This document shows positions 8,225 through 15,839 of a stretch of 64,000 nucleotides of DNA, piece by piece (positions within the stretch are counted from its first letter, which is position 1; each line of letters begins with the position of its first letter). The notes below the pieces were generated by a model. That model did no database searches, had not been told where the DNA came from, and worked only from the letters and a program-made list of their open reading frames with translations. The DNA comes from Brucella tritici (GTDB lineage Bacteria > Pseudomonadota > Alphaproteobacteria > Rhizobiales > Rhizobiaceae): the NCBI RefSeq assembly GCF_008932295.1, contig NZ_WBWA01000003.1, positions 186,001 to 250,000 of the forward strand, in the 5' to 3' direction. The position numbers were made by a program, and so were the translations under genes.

Positions 8225-8496
8225 GACTTGCCGCCCTTCTTGGGCTGGCGAGCGCAAACCTCGCCGTAGTGGCGGAAACACTTTTCGGCTTGTTCCGGCC
8301 CGTACCATTCGACAAACCGAACTGCTATCGCGTCAAGCATGCCGAACGCGGCAGCGTCACACGGCAACCCTTGCGCCGAGTGATGCGCAAGAATATCGGT
8401 GGCCCCGGCCCGCGCTGCGTCGCGAACCGATTGCATCTTCAACGCTTCCATAGGTTCGAGGTCGCCGGTTTTAATAAAATCCGCGTATTTTTTCAT
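8221..8496 (-). CDS. Conserved-looking small phage protein, function unknown
   Basis: 91 residues from the ATG at 8496, which overlaps the helicase stop by ATGA; its own stop overlaps the next start in the same way. The product is mostly helical and acidic-to-basic (MKKYADFIKTGDLEP at the start, RQPKKGGKS at the end), without cysteine clusters or membrane helices. The double overlap makes it a real operon member. A role as accessory factor to the helicase or nuclease is only suggested by position. Confidence 0.6.
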   Translation of the reverse strand: MKKYADFIKTGDLEPMEALKMQSVRDAARAGATDILAHHSAQGLPCDAAAFGMLDAIAVRFVEWYGPEQAEKCFRHYGEVCARQPKKGGKS

Positions 8497-9977
8497 CGCG
8501 CGTACCTTTTCTCTGCATTGCGGTGCCGGGCTTCCATGACTTTTCGAGCCCATCCGTGGGGGTTCTTCATTCCGCGCGCCCTGCCGAGCGCGACTAAATC
8601 TTCGAGTGATTTTGCTTGGGCTTGCTCCCGCTTCCGTTCGCGAACGGCTGTACTGCGGTCGACTTCTGTCAATTCGCCCTCAAGCTCTTCGACCGTCCGC
8701 CCCATCGTGGGGTATTCGTGTCCGCAGTTCGGACATGAAGGGGCGGGTTTATGAACACGAAAGCAGGAAGGGCATTGTCGGGTCGTGACTGCCGGTTCTT
8801 CGTCTTCTCCGGCACCGCCGCGCTTTTTCTTTTTGCGACCCGCAAGCGTCCAATCCCGGTCATCATCCGGCAAGCCGTGGCCGCGCCCGCCTTTGTCCTT
8901 ATCGATGGTGTTTGCAGAATGGTCGAGAATGAGGGCGTATGGCTTCGGACCCGCCGCAATCGCTTGAATTCGCCCCTCTTGCGTTTCTAGGTCATAGCCG
9001 GGGGCGTAAACCGGGCGAAGTACGCGACCTATCTGTTGGAGAAAGAGGCTAAGAGAGTGGGTCGGTCGGCAGAGAATTGCGACCTCAATGGCTGGTAGGT
9101 CAAACCCTTCGGAAACAAGGTCAACGGATGACAGAATTTCAATTCTGCCATCTTCGAAAGCCCGTATGAGTTCGTCACGGTTCTGCGATTCTCCGTCGAT
9201 GTGAGCGGCGCGGTATCCTGCCGCTTGGAACTGCTCCACCATCGCAAGCGAATGCTTAATCGACACGCAAAACACGATGGCTTTGCGTTTATGCGCCAGC
9301 ATGCGGTAATGCTTGACAACATCGCCGACGATCTTGGTCCCGCTCATTCGGTCGGCGAGTTCGCCCTTATTGAAATCGCCAGCGGTTTTTTTGATGCCGC
9401 TTAGATCCGGCATGCTCGGAGCGAACAACCGATAGGGCGCAAGATATCCTTGCTCTATCAGCCATGCCGTAGACGGCCCTACGACCATGCGATCAAACCA
9501 CTTGCCGAGCCCTTCACCGTCCAGCCGTTCCGGCGTAGCCGATAGGCCGACTATCTTGGCGCCGCCTTGGCGATAGGTATCAATGACCTCGGCCCAAGTT
9601 GCCGCCCCGGCGTGGTGTGCCTCGTCAGGGATATAAAGGTCGGGCGTTCCGTACCAGTCCAAGCGCTTTTGCAATGTCTGAATGCTGGCAATCTGCACGT
9701 TTTGGCGACGGTCGCCAGTGAAGCCAGCCGCTATGACACCGTAGGGGATGCCAACCTTGTCGAAGGTTTTTGCCGTCTGACGGATAAGCTCTTTGCGATG
9801 GACGCCGAAAATAACCTTGCGATTCCGGCGCGAAGCGGAGCCCGCCATAAAGCCGGATATTGCCGTTTTACCGCCACCCGTTGCCATTACATCAAGCACG
9901 CTCTGCACGTCGCGGAGCGCGTCGCGGGTTTCCGTTACCATTTCGGCTTGATAGGGGCGTAGCTTAAACCCGCTCAT
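8493..9977 (-). CDS. Phage DEAD/DEAH-box (SF2) helicase with zinc ribbon
   Basis: 494 residues from the ATG at 9977. Motifs in order: Q-like LRPYQ near the N-terminus, Walker A MATGGGKTA, motif II PDEAHH, motif III LSATPERLDG, and the C-terminal helicase motifs GFDLPAIE and QQIGRVLRP. A zinc ribbon follows (CPSC at the first pair, CPNCGHEYP at the second), then a basic coiled-coil tail. It is a UvrB/ResIII-type SF2 translocase found in many siphovirus early regions and probably acts in replication or recombination. A longer form beginning at 10049 is possible, but the ATG at 9977 fits the usual N-terminus better. Two candidate operators lie just upstream. Confidence 0.85.
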   Translation of the reverse strand: MSGFKLRPYQAEMVTETRDALRDVQSVLDVMATGGGKTAISGFMAGSASRRNRKVIFGVHRKELIRQTAKTFDKVGIPYGVIAAGFTGDRRQNVQIASIQTLQKRLDWYGTPDLYIPDEAHHAGAATWAEVIDTYRQGGAKIVGLSATPERLDGEGLGKWFDRMVVGPSTAWLIEQGYLAPYRLFAPSMPDLSGIKKTAGDFNKGELADRMSGTKIVGDVVKHYRMLAHKRKAIVFCVSIKHSLAMVEQFQAAGYRAAHIDGESQNRDELIRAFEDGRIEILSSVDLVSEGFDLPAIEVAILCRPTHSLSLFLQQIGRVLRPVYAPGYDLETQEGRIQAIAAGPKPYALILDHSANTIDKDKGGRGHGLPDDDRDWTLAGRKKKKRGGAGEDEEPAVTTRQCPSCFRVHKPAPSCPNCGHEYPTMGRTVEELEGELTEVDRSTAVRERKREQAQAKSLEDLVALGRARGMKNPHGWARKVMEARHRNAEKRYAR

Positions 9978-10002
9978 TCCGTACCGCCCATCAGGATCAA
10001 TA

Positions 10003-10050
10003 ATTGACAATATGTCATTGTATTCGGACCAATATTTGCAAAACGTCAAT
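10003..10050. promoter_or_regulatory. Two candidate repressor-type inverted repeats upstream of the helicase gene
   Basis: Two 17-bp sites of the same build, 6-bp arms around a 5-bp spacer: ATTGAC-AATAT-GTCATT (10003-10019) and ATTTGC-AAAAC-GTCAAT (10034-10050). Their centres are 31 bp apart, three helical turns. Related sites occur at 11940, 12606, 12666, 12715 and 14587. They overlap the end of the methyltransferase gene and may control an internal promoter for the helicase and replication genes. Confidence 0.5.
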
Positions 10051-11402
10051 CAAAGGGGCGAAAAAAGAGGAAGGCCGTTTGCTGGCTCCGCAACGGTTCG
10101 GGCGCGCTTCCTTTCATCTGGCCCGGCGAGAATTAATTTCATTCGCCGTTCTATGTCGCCCTGATACTCTTCTTCCCATTCTACAAGCACTGCGTCGCAG
10201 CCCTCCCAATATGCCGCTGCCCCGGTTGTCCCGGTGCCCGCAAATGGATCAAGTATGAGGCCACCTTTGCGGCAAACCAGCCTCACCAGCCAGCGCATCA
10301 CGTCCACGGGTTTGACCGTTGGATGCTTGGAACCTAGCCGGTCATCGTGGTCGGCTTTCGCCGAATAGAAAAATCTTGCTGCGGACCCTTCGTCACCGAA
10401 ACCAGTTATAGCGATGCCGCCGCCGTACTGTCCGAAAACGTTATTGTTGCCGCCTTGCTTGGTGCCCGCAGGCTTCCCGCTTTCCACTACGGGGAAAGCC
10501 GCCAAAACTTCCGGGCTTCCGTCATGAAGGATATTTGCCGGGAATCTTCCCTCGGACGGGCGGGGCGTGCCGGATTTGTCTCCGGGCGAGCACACATTTG
10601 TGCGGCTTCCGCCAGCGCTCCCGCCCCATCCCGTAACCTTTTCAGCCGGTATCTTACATGCACCGACATTGATCGCCCCGGTTCCCCAAAAAAGGACATT
10701 CTCCGCCACAGTTGCGGGCCGCAGTTTTCCATTTTCGTCGGGGATCATGCATGGCTTGCGTGCAAGACAAATCGGCTCCCATGCCGGTTTGAGAGCGGTT
10801 CCCCATCCTTCCCACGCTTCGGCTTCCGGGGAACCGGGCGCTGTTATGTCTCGCTGGTAAGCGGGGCGCGTTCCGTTTTTGCCAGCATTCAAATGCCCGC
10901 TATTCCGCATGTCGTTGGCAATTGTTTCAGTACCGACGACCTCGCGCTCTGCCCCAAGCATTTTATCAATTGCCTTGCTGACATTGTGCGATTTGGGGAA
11001 GCCAGTGCCATACATCCAAGCAAGCTGGTCACGGATTTCGAAACCAGCTTCTTCAATAGCATCGGCTAGGTGGTGATAGGTTCGCGTACCAGAGAAGGCC
11101 GCGACGTGTCCGCCCGGCTTCAACACCCGGTAGACTTCACGCCAGAATTCCGCTGCGAAAGCAGTATCGCCCGTATCCCATTTCTTCCCCATGAAACCGG
11201 CGCTCGATCTAGCAAAGGCTCCCGCCGCGCCGTCCTTCGGCGTAGCCGGTGCGGCTCCATCCGCGCCGAAGCGCTTCACGATTGACGTAAGTGCATAAGG
11301 GGGGTCGCAGACCACGGCATCAACGCTGTTGTCGGCCAACTCTTTCAGGCGATCCCGGCAATCGCCGGGTTTCAGAACGATCCGCCCATCAAAGAAAGTC
11401 AT
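10050..11402 (-). CDS. Phage DNA methyltransferase (N6-adenine or N4-cytosine)
   Basis: About 450 residues. The catalytic motif IV DPPY is in VCDPPYALTS near residue 35, and the SAM-binding motif I DPFAGTGTTG is near the C-terminus after KHPTVKP, the circular order of beta-class enzymes. A long central insert with Gly/Pro-rich sequence probably forms the target-recognition part. No partner restriction gene is adjacent, so it is likely a solitary phage methylase used for protection or regulation. The ATG at 11402 is preferred; a TTG at 11411 overlapping the preceding stop (TTGA) is an alternative. The C-terminus contains GLPLF, weakly like a clamp-binding motif. Confidence 0.85.
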   Translation of the reverse strand: MTFFDGRIVLKPGDCRDRLKELADNSVDAVVCDPPYALTSIVKRFGADGAAPATPKDGAAGAFARSSAGFMGKKWDTGDTAFAAEFWREVYRVLKPGGHVAAFSGTRTYHHLADAIEEAGFEIRDQLAWMYGTGFPKSHNVSKAIDKMLGAEREVVGTETIANDMRNSGHLNAGKNGTRPAYQRDITAPGSPEAEAWEGWGTALKPAWEPICLARKPCMIPDENGKLRPATVAENVLFWGTGAINVGACKIPAEKVTGWGGSAGGSRTNVCSPGDKSGTPRPSEGRFPANILHDGSPEVLAAFPVVESGKPAGTKQGGNNNVFGQYGGGIAITGFGDEGSAARFFYSAKADHDDRLGSKHPTVKPVDVMRWLVRLVCRKGGLILDPFAGTGTTGAAAYWEGCDAVLVEWEEEYQGDIERRMKLILAGPDERKRARTVAEPANGLPLFSPL

Positions 11403-11407
11403 ATCCG

Positions 11408-11662
11408 TCAAAACAGTGATCCTTGTTCATGTCGGGTTTTGGGCTTGGCGTCCGAAGGCATTTTCTTTTCGTCAATTTTGGACGCCTGTTTTTCCATTTT
11501 GTCAATACGATGCGCAAAGCAACGCCATTCGCCCGTTTTTCCTTTCAGTAGAAACACGCCATAGCCCCAACCGGCGTTAGGATCGCCGCATATCGAACAC
11601 TTATGAGTGAAAAGCCGGGCAATTTTTTTCTCTTTCGAGTCGGTTATTTTGGTGACGCTCAT
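11408..11662 (-). CDS. Small zinc-finger-like protein ending in a clamp-binding motif
   Basis: 84 residues. The core CSICGDPNAGWGYG...CFAH has a CxxC pair and a later C-x-x-H, enough for one zinc site. The protein ends in HEQGSLF; the last five residues QGSLF match the bacterial beta-clamp-binding pentamer QL(S/D)LF in form and location. It is the promoter-proximal gene of the minus-strand early operon, directly facing the repressor. The prophage also encodes a DnaN-like clamp. A regulator or recruiter bound to that clamp is a plausible inference; no homologous family was recognised. The ATG at 11662 has only a weak ribosome site. Confidence 0.65.
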   Translation of the reverse strand: MSVTKITDSKEKKIARLFTHKCSICGDPNAGWGYGVFLLKGKTGEWRCFAHRIDKMEKQASKIDEKKMPSDAKPKTRHEQGSLF

Positions 11663-11996
11663 TTACAACTCGTAACATTGGCTGATAGATATTGCCATCC
11701 TGTAAATTTTTAATCAATATGTTTGCAAAATGAAATGTATGGGGGTGCCCGTGTCAATCCCAAGTGTCAGCGGTCAAACGCTTTTTTCATTTGGAGGATG
11801 AAAAGCTTGCGCCGGGGGAAGGAGACATTGGGACGCGTTGCGAGGGAACGCGCGGGAATCGGGGAGTACCATGAAAATTTGAGTGAGCATGACGAATTGA
11901 AAAAACGGTAGTACGAAATACTGATATCAGGTGATACGAATTGACAAACTGCAACGAAAGAAGGCATTGTCGCTCTGAAAAACGCAGGGCGAACGA
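11663..11996. promoter_or_regulatory. Divergent prophage control region
   Basis: This 334-bp stretch separates the minus-strand early operon from the repressor operon. Visible elements are a perfect 10-bp palindrome CTGATATCAG (11921-11930) flanked by direct TACGAA repeats (11912 and 11935 regions), and a candidate -35 TTGACA (11941-11946) inside the repeat ATTGAC-AAACT-GCAACG (11940-11956). A weak ATTTAC-AACTC-GTAACA element spans the start of the small zinc-finger gene. A 36-codon frame beginning near 11800 has its GGAGG directly against the ATG and is not called. This is the best candidate for the lysis-lysogeny switch. Confidence 0.6.
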
Positions 11997-12605
11997 ATGG
12001 CAGACAATAAGAAGTGGTTTCTGGACCGTCTCAAGGACAAGCGGCTTACACAAGTCAAACTTGCGGAACTCCTTGATATGTCGCCTTCAACGCTTTCCCT
12101 CCTATTTGCGGGGAAGCGGAAAATGAGAGTTGAACAAGCTGCGGAAATATCTCGCTTCCTTGGTGTACCGCTCAATGACGTTATGGCGCATGCAGGCGCT
12201 AATGTGCCTGCCGGTGGCAACGGCGGAGGAATGCATTCAATCGTCGGTTGGGTTGATGACCACGGCCACGCGACACTTGACTGGACAGAGAAGGGAAGAA
12301 AGGCCGAATTACCGGGCGCATACCCGCCAACGGCGGTTTGCATCCAGTTCAGGACTACGCAAGGGTTTTACGCACTATGGGATGGCTGGTTAGTAGTTAC
12401 CCTGCCGCCGCGCGAACCGGAGCCGGAGCAGCTTCTCGACCGGTACTGTCTGGTTTCGGTCAAAGGTTCCGACAAGCCTATCCTTCGCCAAGTTCGGCGT
12501 GGGTATTCGCCTAACCGTTATACTTTGGTGGATTTCGTAAGCGACCCGATTTACGACGCCGAGTTGGCTTGGTTCTCCCCTATTTTAGCGATCATCCCAC
12601 GCTAA
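11997..12605 (+). CDS. CI-like prophage repressor with a degenerate S24 domain
   Basis: 202 residues. An N-terminal HTH_3 domain (about 17-60: LTQVKLAELLDMSPSTLSLLF) is followed by a glycine-rich linker and a LexA/S24-like C-terminal domain (about 110-202). In the segment TTQGFYALWDGWLV, Gly123 occupies the place of the catalytic Ser in the usual G-D-S-M-x-P-L motif, and no clear catalytic Lys is seen in PILRQVRRG. The domain may therefore dimerise but not self-cleave, so induction would need an antirepressor or another signal. It is the first gene of the rightward operon and probably represses both divergent promoters. Confidence 0.8.
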   Translation: MADNKKWFLDRLKDKRLTQVKLAELLDMSPSTLSLLFAGKRKMRVEQAAEISRFLGVPLNDVMAHAGANVPAGGNGGGMHSIVGWVDDHGHATLDWTEKGRKAELPGAYPPTAVCIQFRTTQGFYALWDGWLVVTLPPREPEPEQLLDRYCLVSVKGSDKPILRQVRRGYSPNRYTLVDFVSDPIYDAELAWFSPILAIIPR

Positions 12606-12733
12606 ATTTGTAAAACGTCAATTTTTATCATTGCCTCGCAATTTGTGTTGACAGATTGTGAGGCAATTTGCATATTGCAAATAATATTTACAAATTGAAA
12701 TAATTTGTAGAGAAATTGACAAAAGGGAAATTT
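12606..12733. promoter_or_regulatory. AT-rich operator/promoter region before the recombination genes
   Basis: Three 17-bp inverted repeats with 5-bp spacers lie between the repressor stop and the exonuclease start: ATTTGT-AAAAC-GTCAAT (12606-12622), ATTTGC-ATATT-GCAAAT (12666-12682, perfect arms) and ATTGAC-AAAAG-GGAAAT (12715-12731). A fourth, oppositely arranged repeat ACAAATT-GAAAT-AATTTGT is at 12690-12708. TTGACA at 12644 and nearby AT-rich sequence could form a promoter. The stretch is far more AT-rich than its neighbours and is probably the operator of the recombination operon. Confidence 0.55.
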
Positions 12734-13714
12734 ATGGCCCGCGCACAGTATACGTCCGTCGCTCAATGGTTTTGGCCCCGCACCGAAGCCGGTTGGCACA
12801 AACTACGCAAGCCGGATATCACCGCCACCAGTGCAGCAACGCTCTTCGGGGTTTCGCCGTACCAAACGATTTTCGATATGTTCCACCGGATGCGCGGCAC
12901 CGTGGAAGTCGTTATCGAAGAATCGGAGCGGATGAAGTGGGGGAAGCGCCTTCAAGACTCCATCGCACGCGGCATCTGTGACGACAACGGTTGGGAAATC
13001 GTTGATACGCACCCCTACCTTTACGCTCGCTCGTTGATCTATCCGGGCATGGGCGCTTCTCCTGATGTAGTCATTCGCGACCCCAAAAGGCCCGAACTTG
13101 GTCTCGGCGGGCTGGAAATCAAAAACGTTGATCTTTTTGTCGCCCGCGATGATTGGTCGGAGGAAGAGGCTCCGGCGCATATCGAATTCCAAGCTCAACA
13201 CCAAATGGCTGTATGCGGCTTCAAATGGAATGTTATCGCCGGGCTCGTTGGCGGTAACAGCGTCAAACAGTATGTCCGGTTTCGCGACGATGAAGTTATC
13301 AAAGAACTCGCTCTTCGGTGCGCGGACATGCACGCGCGGGTCGCCGCAAACAACCCGCCGCCGCCGGACTACCTCAAGGATTACGAAACCCTTCGTACCG
13401 TTTACCGGCATGCCGAGCCTGCAAAGACGTTTGATATCGACCATCCCGATAGCAATAGCGGTCTTGAGGCTAAGCGCGTGGCGGATTTGATCGCGGCGAA
13501 ATACGACGCCGATATCAAGCTGAAGCTCGCCAAAGAAGATGCGACGCGCGCCTCTGCGGAGCTTCTCGACTACATCAAGGATACCGAAACCGTCTTTGGT
13601 GGCGGCTGGAAGCTGTCAGCAACAACAACCTTCTTGGAAGCCTGCACCATCGAACGCAAGGCGACCTCTTTCCGTAACCTTCGTGTTTCAAAACCCAAGC
13701 AAAAGGCTAAGTGA
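12734..13714 (+). CDS. YqaJ-type phage recombination exonuclease
   Basis: 326 residues from the ATG at 12734 (AGGGA nine bases upstream). The N-terminal domain has the YqaJ motifs: ITATSAATLFGVSPY (the S/T-x-A-A box), MKWGKRLQD, Asp111 in GMGASPDVV and Glu128-x-Lys130 in GLEIKN, then the Q-x-Q-x-Q-M helix (EFQAQHQMA). These form the lambda-exonuclease-like PD-(D/E)xK active site. Residues after about 220 are a helical extension. It should resect DNA ends 5' to 3' and hand single strands to the RecT-like protein encoded immediately downstream, two bases after its stop. Confidence 0.85.
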   Translation: MARAQYTSVAQWFWPRTEAGWHKLRKPDITATSAATLFGVSPYQTIFDMFHRMRGTVEVVIEESERMKWGKRLQDSIARGICDDNGWEIVDTHPYLYARSLIYPGMGASPDVVIRDPKRPELGLGGLEIKNVDLFVARDDWSEEEAPAHIEFQAQHQMAVCGFKWNVIAGLVGGNSVKQYVRFRDDEVIKELALRCADMHARVAANNPPPPDYLKDYETLRTVYRHAEPAKTFDIDHPDSNSGLEAKRVADLIAAKYDADIKLKLAKEDATRASAELLDYIKDTETVFGGGWKLSATTTFLEACTIERKATSFRNLRVSKPKQKAK

Positions 13715-13716
13715 TT

Positions 13717-14670
13717 ATGTCGAAAGCCCTCACCACCGTTGGTACGAGTTCTGCGCCTTCCGTGTTTTCAACCATGGAAGCATTTGAAAACGCCCAACGG
13801 CTAGTCAAGCCGCTGATTGGTTCCGATCTTGTCCCGGCGAGCTATCGCGGAACTGACAACATGGGAAACGCCCTTATTGCGCTGGACATGGCGAATAGAA
13901 TGCAAATTTCGCCCCTTATCGTCATGCAGAATCTGCATGTGATCGAGGGTCGCCCGTCTTGGTCATCGAAATTCGTTATCGGTGCGCTCGGTTCCTGCGG
14001 CCTGTTTTCGCCGATCCGGTGGAAAATCCGCGATCTCGGTGAAGTTGAAGCCGAAAAAGTCGAATGGAGCGGGCCCAAGGGTGCGCGCGAAAAGAGGATC
14101 GTGAAGACGAAAATTCGCGATAAGGAATTCATCGCCTATGCTGTCGAGAAAGCAACGGGAGAAATCTTGGAAGGCCCGCCCGTCACTTTCTCCATGGCGG
14201 TAGCCGAGGGCTGGTATCATCGTCCCGGTTCTAAATGGCTGACGATGCCCGACCTGATGGGGCGCTACCGATCTGCGTCGATGTTTTGCGGTCTTTATGC
14301 GCCGCACATTCTCAACGGCATGCCGACCGAAGATGAAGTTATTGACATTACCGATTATCAGGTCGTGGCCGAGGAAGCGCCTGCGCCTGCGGATGGTGCC
14401 AGTGATAAGCGGCCCGCCAGCCGTCCGAAAGGCATTCATGCCGCAATGCAGGCCAGCAAGACCGAAGCCACAGCCAAGCCGCCCAAAACGTCCGGGGCTG
14501 CACCGAAGCCCGCCAACGTTGTAGACGCCGAAATCGTTGAAGATGACGACGCCGAGGGCGTAGACGCCGTTTCCCATGAGAATCATATTGACAAAACGTC
14601 AATTCAGGACAGCGAAAATGACATTTTCGAAAGTCCGGACGATCAAGACGACGATTATAACCCGGCATAA
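13717..14670 (+). CDS. RecT-like single-strand annealing protein
   Basis: 317 residues. The core (about 25-210) contains the RecT-family pattern ALIALDMANRMQISPLIVM, then LHVIEGRPSWSSKFVIGAL, and later WLTMPDLMGRYRSASMF followed by TEDEVID. The last 100 residues are low-complexity Ala/Pro then strongly acidic, ending DDQDDDYNPA; an acidic tail of this sort can recruit SSB-binding or DNA-mimic partners. It follows the exonuclease gene by two bases, the usual exonuclease-annealase pair of phage recombination. The ATG at 13717 is preferred over the GTG at 13711. The 17-bp repeat at 14587-14603 lies inside its 3' end. Confidence 0.75.
   Translation: MSKALTTVGTSSAPSVFSTMEAFENAQRLVKPLIGSDLVPASYRGTDNMGNALIALDMANRMQISPLIVMQNLHVIEGRPSWSSKFVIGALGSCGLFSPIRWKIRDLGEVEAEKVEWSGPKGAREKRIVKTKIRDKEFIAYAVEKATGEILEGPPVTFSMAVAEGWYHRPGSKWLTMPDLMGRYRSASMFCGLYAPHILNGMPTEDEVIDITDYQVVAEEAPAPADGASDKRPASRPKGIHAAMQASKTEATAKPPKTSGAAPKPANVVDAEIVEDDDAEGVDAVSHENHIDKTSIQDSENDIFESPDDQDDDYNPA
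14587..14603. promoter_or_regulatory. Perfect-arm copy of the prophage 17-bp inverted repeat
   Basis: ATTGAC-AAAAC-GTCAAT has perfect 6-bp arms and the same AAAAC spacer as the copies at 10034 and 12606, yet lies within the coding sequence of the RecT-like gene. It could be an intragenic operator for the downstream excisionase-like gene, or fortuitous. Confidence 0.45.
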
Positions 14671-14682
14671 GGCTTCGGACCG

Positions 14683-14880
14683 ATGACACAGCATACCTAT
14701 TACACCGCAGAAGAACTTTCCCGTGTGCTTTCGGTATCCGTCCCAACACTCGCCCGCTGGCGAGTGAAGGGAACCGGGCCGAAGTACATCAAGCGCGGCG
14801 GAAGAGTCCTTTATCGCGATGACGAATTGCAGGCGTGGGAAGAGCGGAATACCCGCGTAGCCACCCGCGACACCAACTAA
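14683..14880 (+). CDS. Excisionase/AlpA-like helix-turn-helix protein
   Basis: 65 residues. The sequence YYTAEELSRVLSVSVPTLAR followed by WRVKGTGPKYIKRGGRVLYRDDELQAW is the compact MerR-like winged HTH (HTH_17, excisionase family). Such proteins act as recombination directionality factors or as small regulators. It lies 12 bases after the RecT-like gene. No integrase is visible nearby, so excisionase function is not proven. Confidence 0.8.
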   Translation: MTQHTYYTAEELSRVLSVSVPTLARWRVKGTGPKYIKRGGRVLYRDDELQAWEERNTRVATRDTN

Positions 14881-14930
14881 TCGGGCGGCTTCTCTGCCGC
14901 TCCCCGTCACATCATTCGCGGATTTCCAGC

Positions 14931-15839
14931 ATGAAAGAGAAATTCATTGATAAGCGATTTAACAAATCGAGCCTGATTATCATCAATCAAGCAAATAGCA
15001 TTATCGAATCCTATCAGCGTCAAGGATTTCAGCTAACCCTACGCCAGTTATATTATCAGTTCGTTTCGCGCGACCTGATCCCAAACCAGCAAAAAGAATA
15101 CAAGCGGCTCGGCTCCATTATCAATGACGCTCGCCTTGCCGGGTTGGTCGACTGGAATGCCATTGAAGATCGCACCCGCAATTTGCGTGGCGTCAACACA
15201 TGGGACGATCCCGCACACGTCATCAATGCCGCAGTCAACGATTATCGTGAAGACCTTTGGACGACACAAGATTTTCGCCCCGAAGTGTGGATTGAAAAGG
15301 ATGCACTCGTCGGTGTCGTTCAACCTGTCTGCCGCCGCTGGCGCGTGAACTACTTCGCGTGTCGCGGATATACTTCGCAATCCGAACAGTATGGCGCGGG
15401 CCTGCGATTTGCCAATATGCGCCGCCGCCGTATCAGGCCGGTTGTTTTCCACCTTGGCGACCACGATCCTTCCGGCGTCGATATGACCCGCGATAATCGC
15501 GAACGGTTGGCAATGTTTGCGCGCCACAACGTTGAAGTCGTGCGGCTCGCGCTGAATATGGATCAAATCGAAGAATTCAACCCGCCGCCGAACCCTGCAA
15601 AAGAAACGGATTCGCGCGCCGCCGGATACATTGAAGAATACGGTGATTCATCGTGGGAACTCGACGCCCTTGAGCCGACCGTCATCGACCGATTGATCGA
15701 AGACGCCATTCTATCCCGTCTTAACCGGGCTCCTTGGGACAAGGCGAAGGCGGGCGAGGGCGAGCGCAAAAGCTTGCTGCAATTGACCTCCGATAGATGG
15801 GAAGACGTTTCCGAGTTCGTGCGGAGCCTCGACCAATGA
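14931..15839 (+). CDS. Topo VI-A/Spo11-like phage protein (Mini-A type candidate)
   Basis: 302 residues from the ATG at 14931. The N-terminal winged-helix part has LTLRQLYYQF, matching the REIYY box where Spo11 and Topo VI-A carry the DNA-cleaving tyrosine (Tyr41/Tyr42 here). A Toprim domain follows: VWIEKDALVG supplies the metal-binding Glu122, and LGDHDPSGVDM the Asp177/Asp179 pair, both closely like the Topo VI-A sequences. No B (GHKL ATPase) subunit is encoded in the window. It is shorter than cellular Topo VI-A and fits the stand-alone A-like proteins reported in mobile elements. It may make or process double-strand breaks; activity is unproven. Confidence 0.75.
   Translation: MKEKFIDKRFNKSSLIIINQANSIIESYQRQGFQLTLRQLYYQFVSRDLIPNQQKEYKRLGSIINDARLAGLVDWNAIEDRTRNLRGVNTWDDPAHVINAAVNDYREDLWTTQDFRPEVWIEKDALVGVVQPVCRRWRVNYFACRGYTSQSEQYGAGLRFANMRRRRIRPVVFHLGDHDPSGVDMTRDNRERLAMFARHNVEVVRLALNMDQIEEFNPPPNPAKETDSRAAGYIEEYGDSSWELDALEPTVIDRLIEDAILSRLNRAPWDKAKAGEGERKSLLQLTSDRWEDVSEFVRSLDQ

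Noticed and set aside
11723-11911. Short plus-strand frame (62 codons, or 36 from the ATG near 11800) in the divergent control region
   Set aside because: The GGAGG is directly against the ATG, the long form needs a TTG start, and the product has no recognisable domain; the region is better explained as regulatory.
14881-14930. N-terminal extension of the Topo VI-A-like protein from 14835
   Set aside because: The extension is a Ser/Arg/His-rich stretch overlapping the HTH gene in another frame; the ATG at 14931 starts where homology-like sequence begins.
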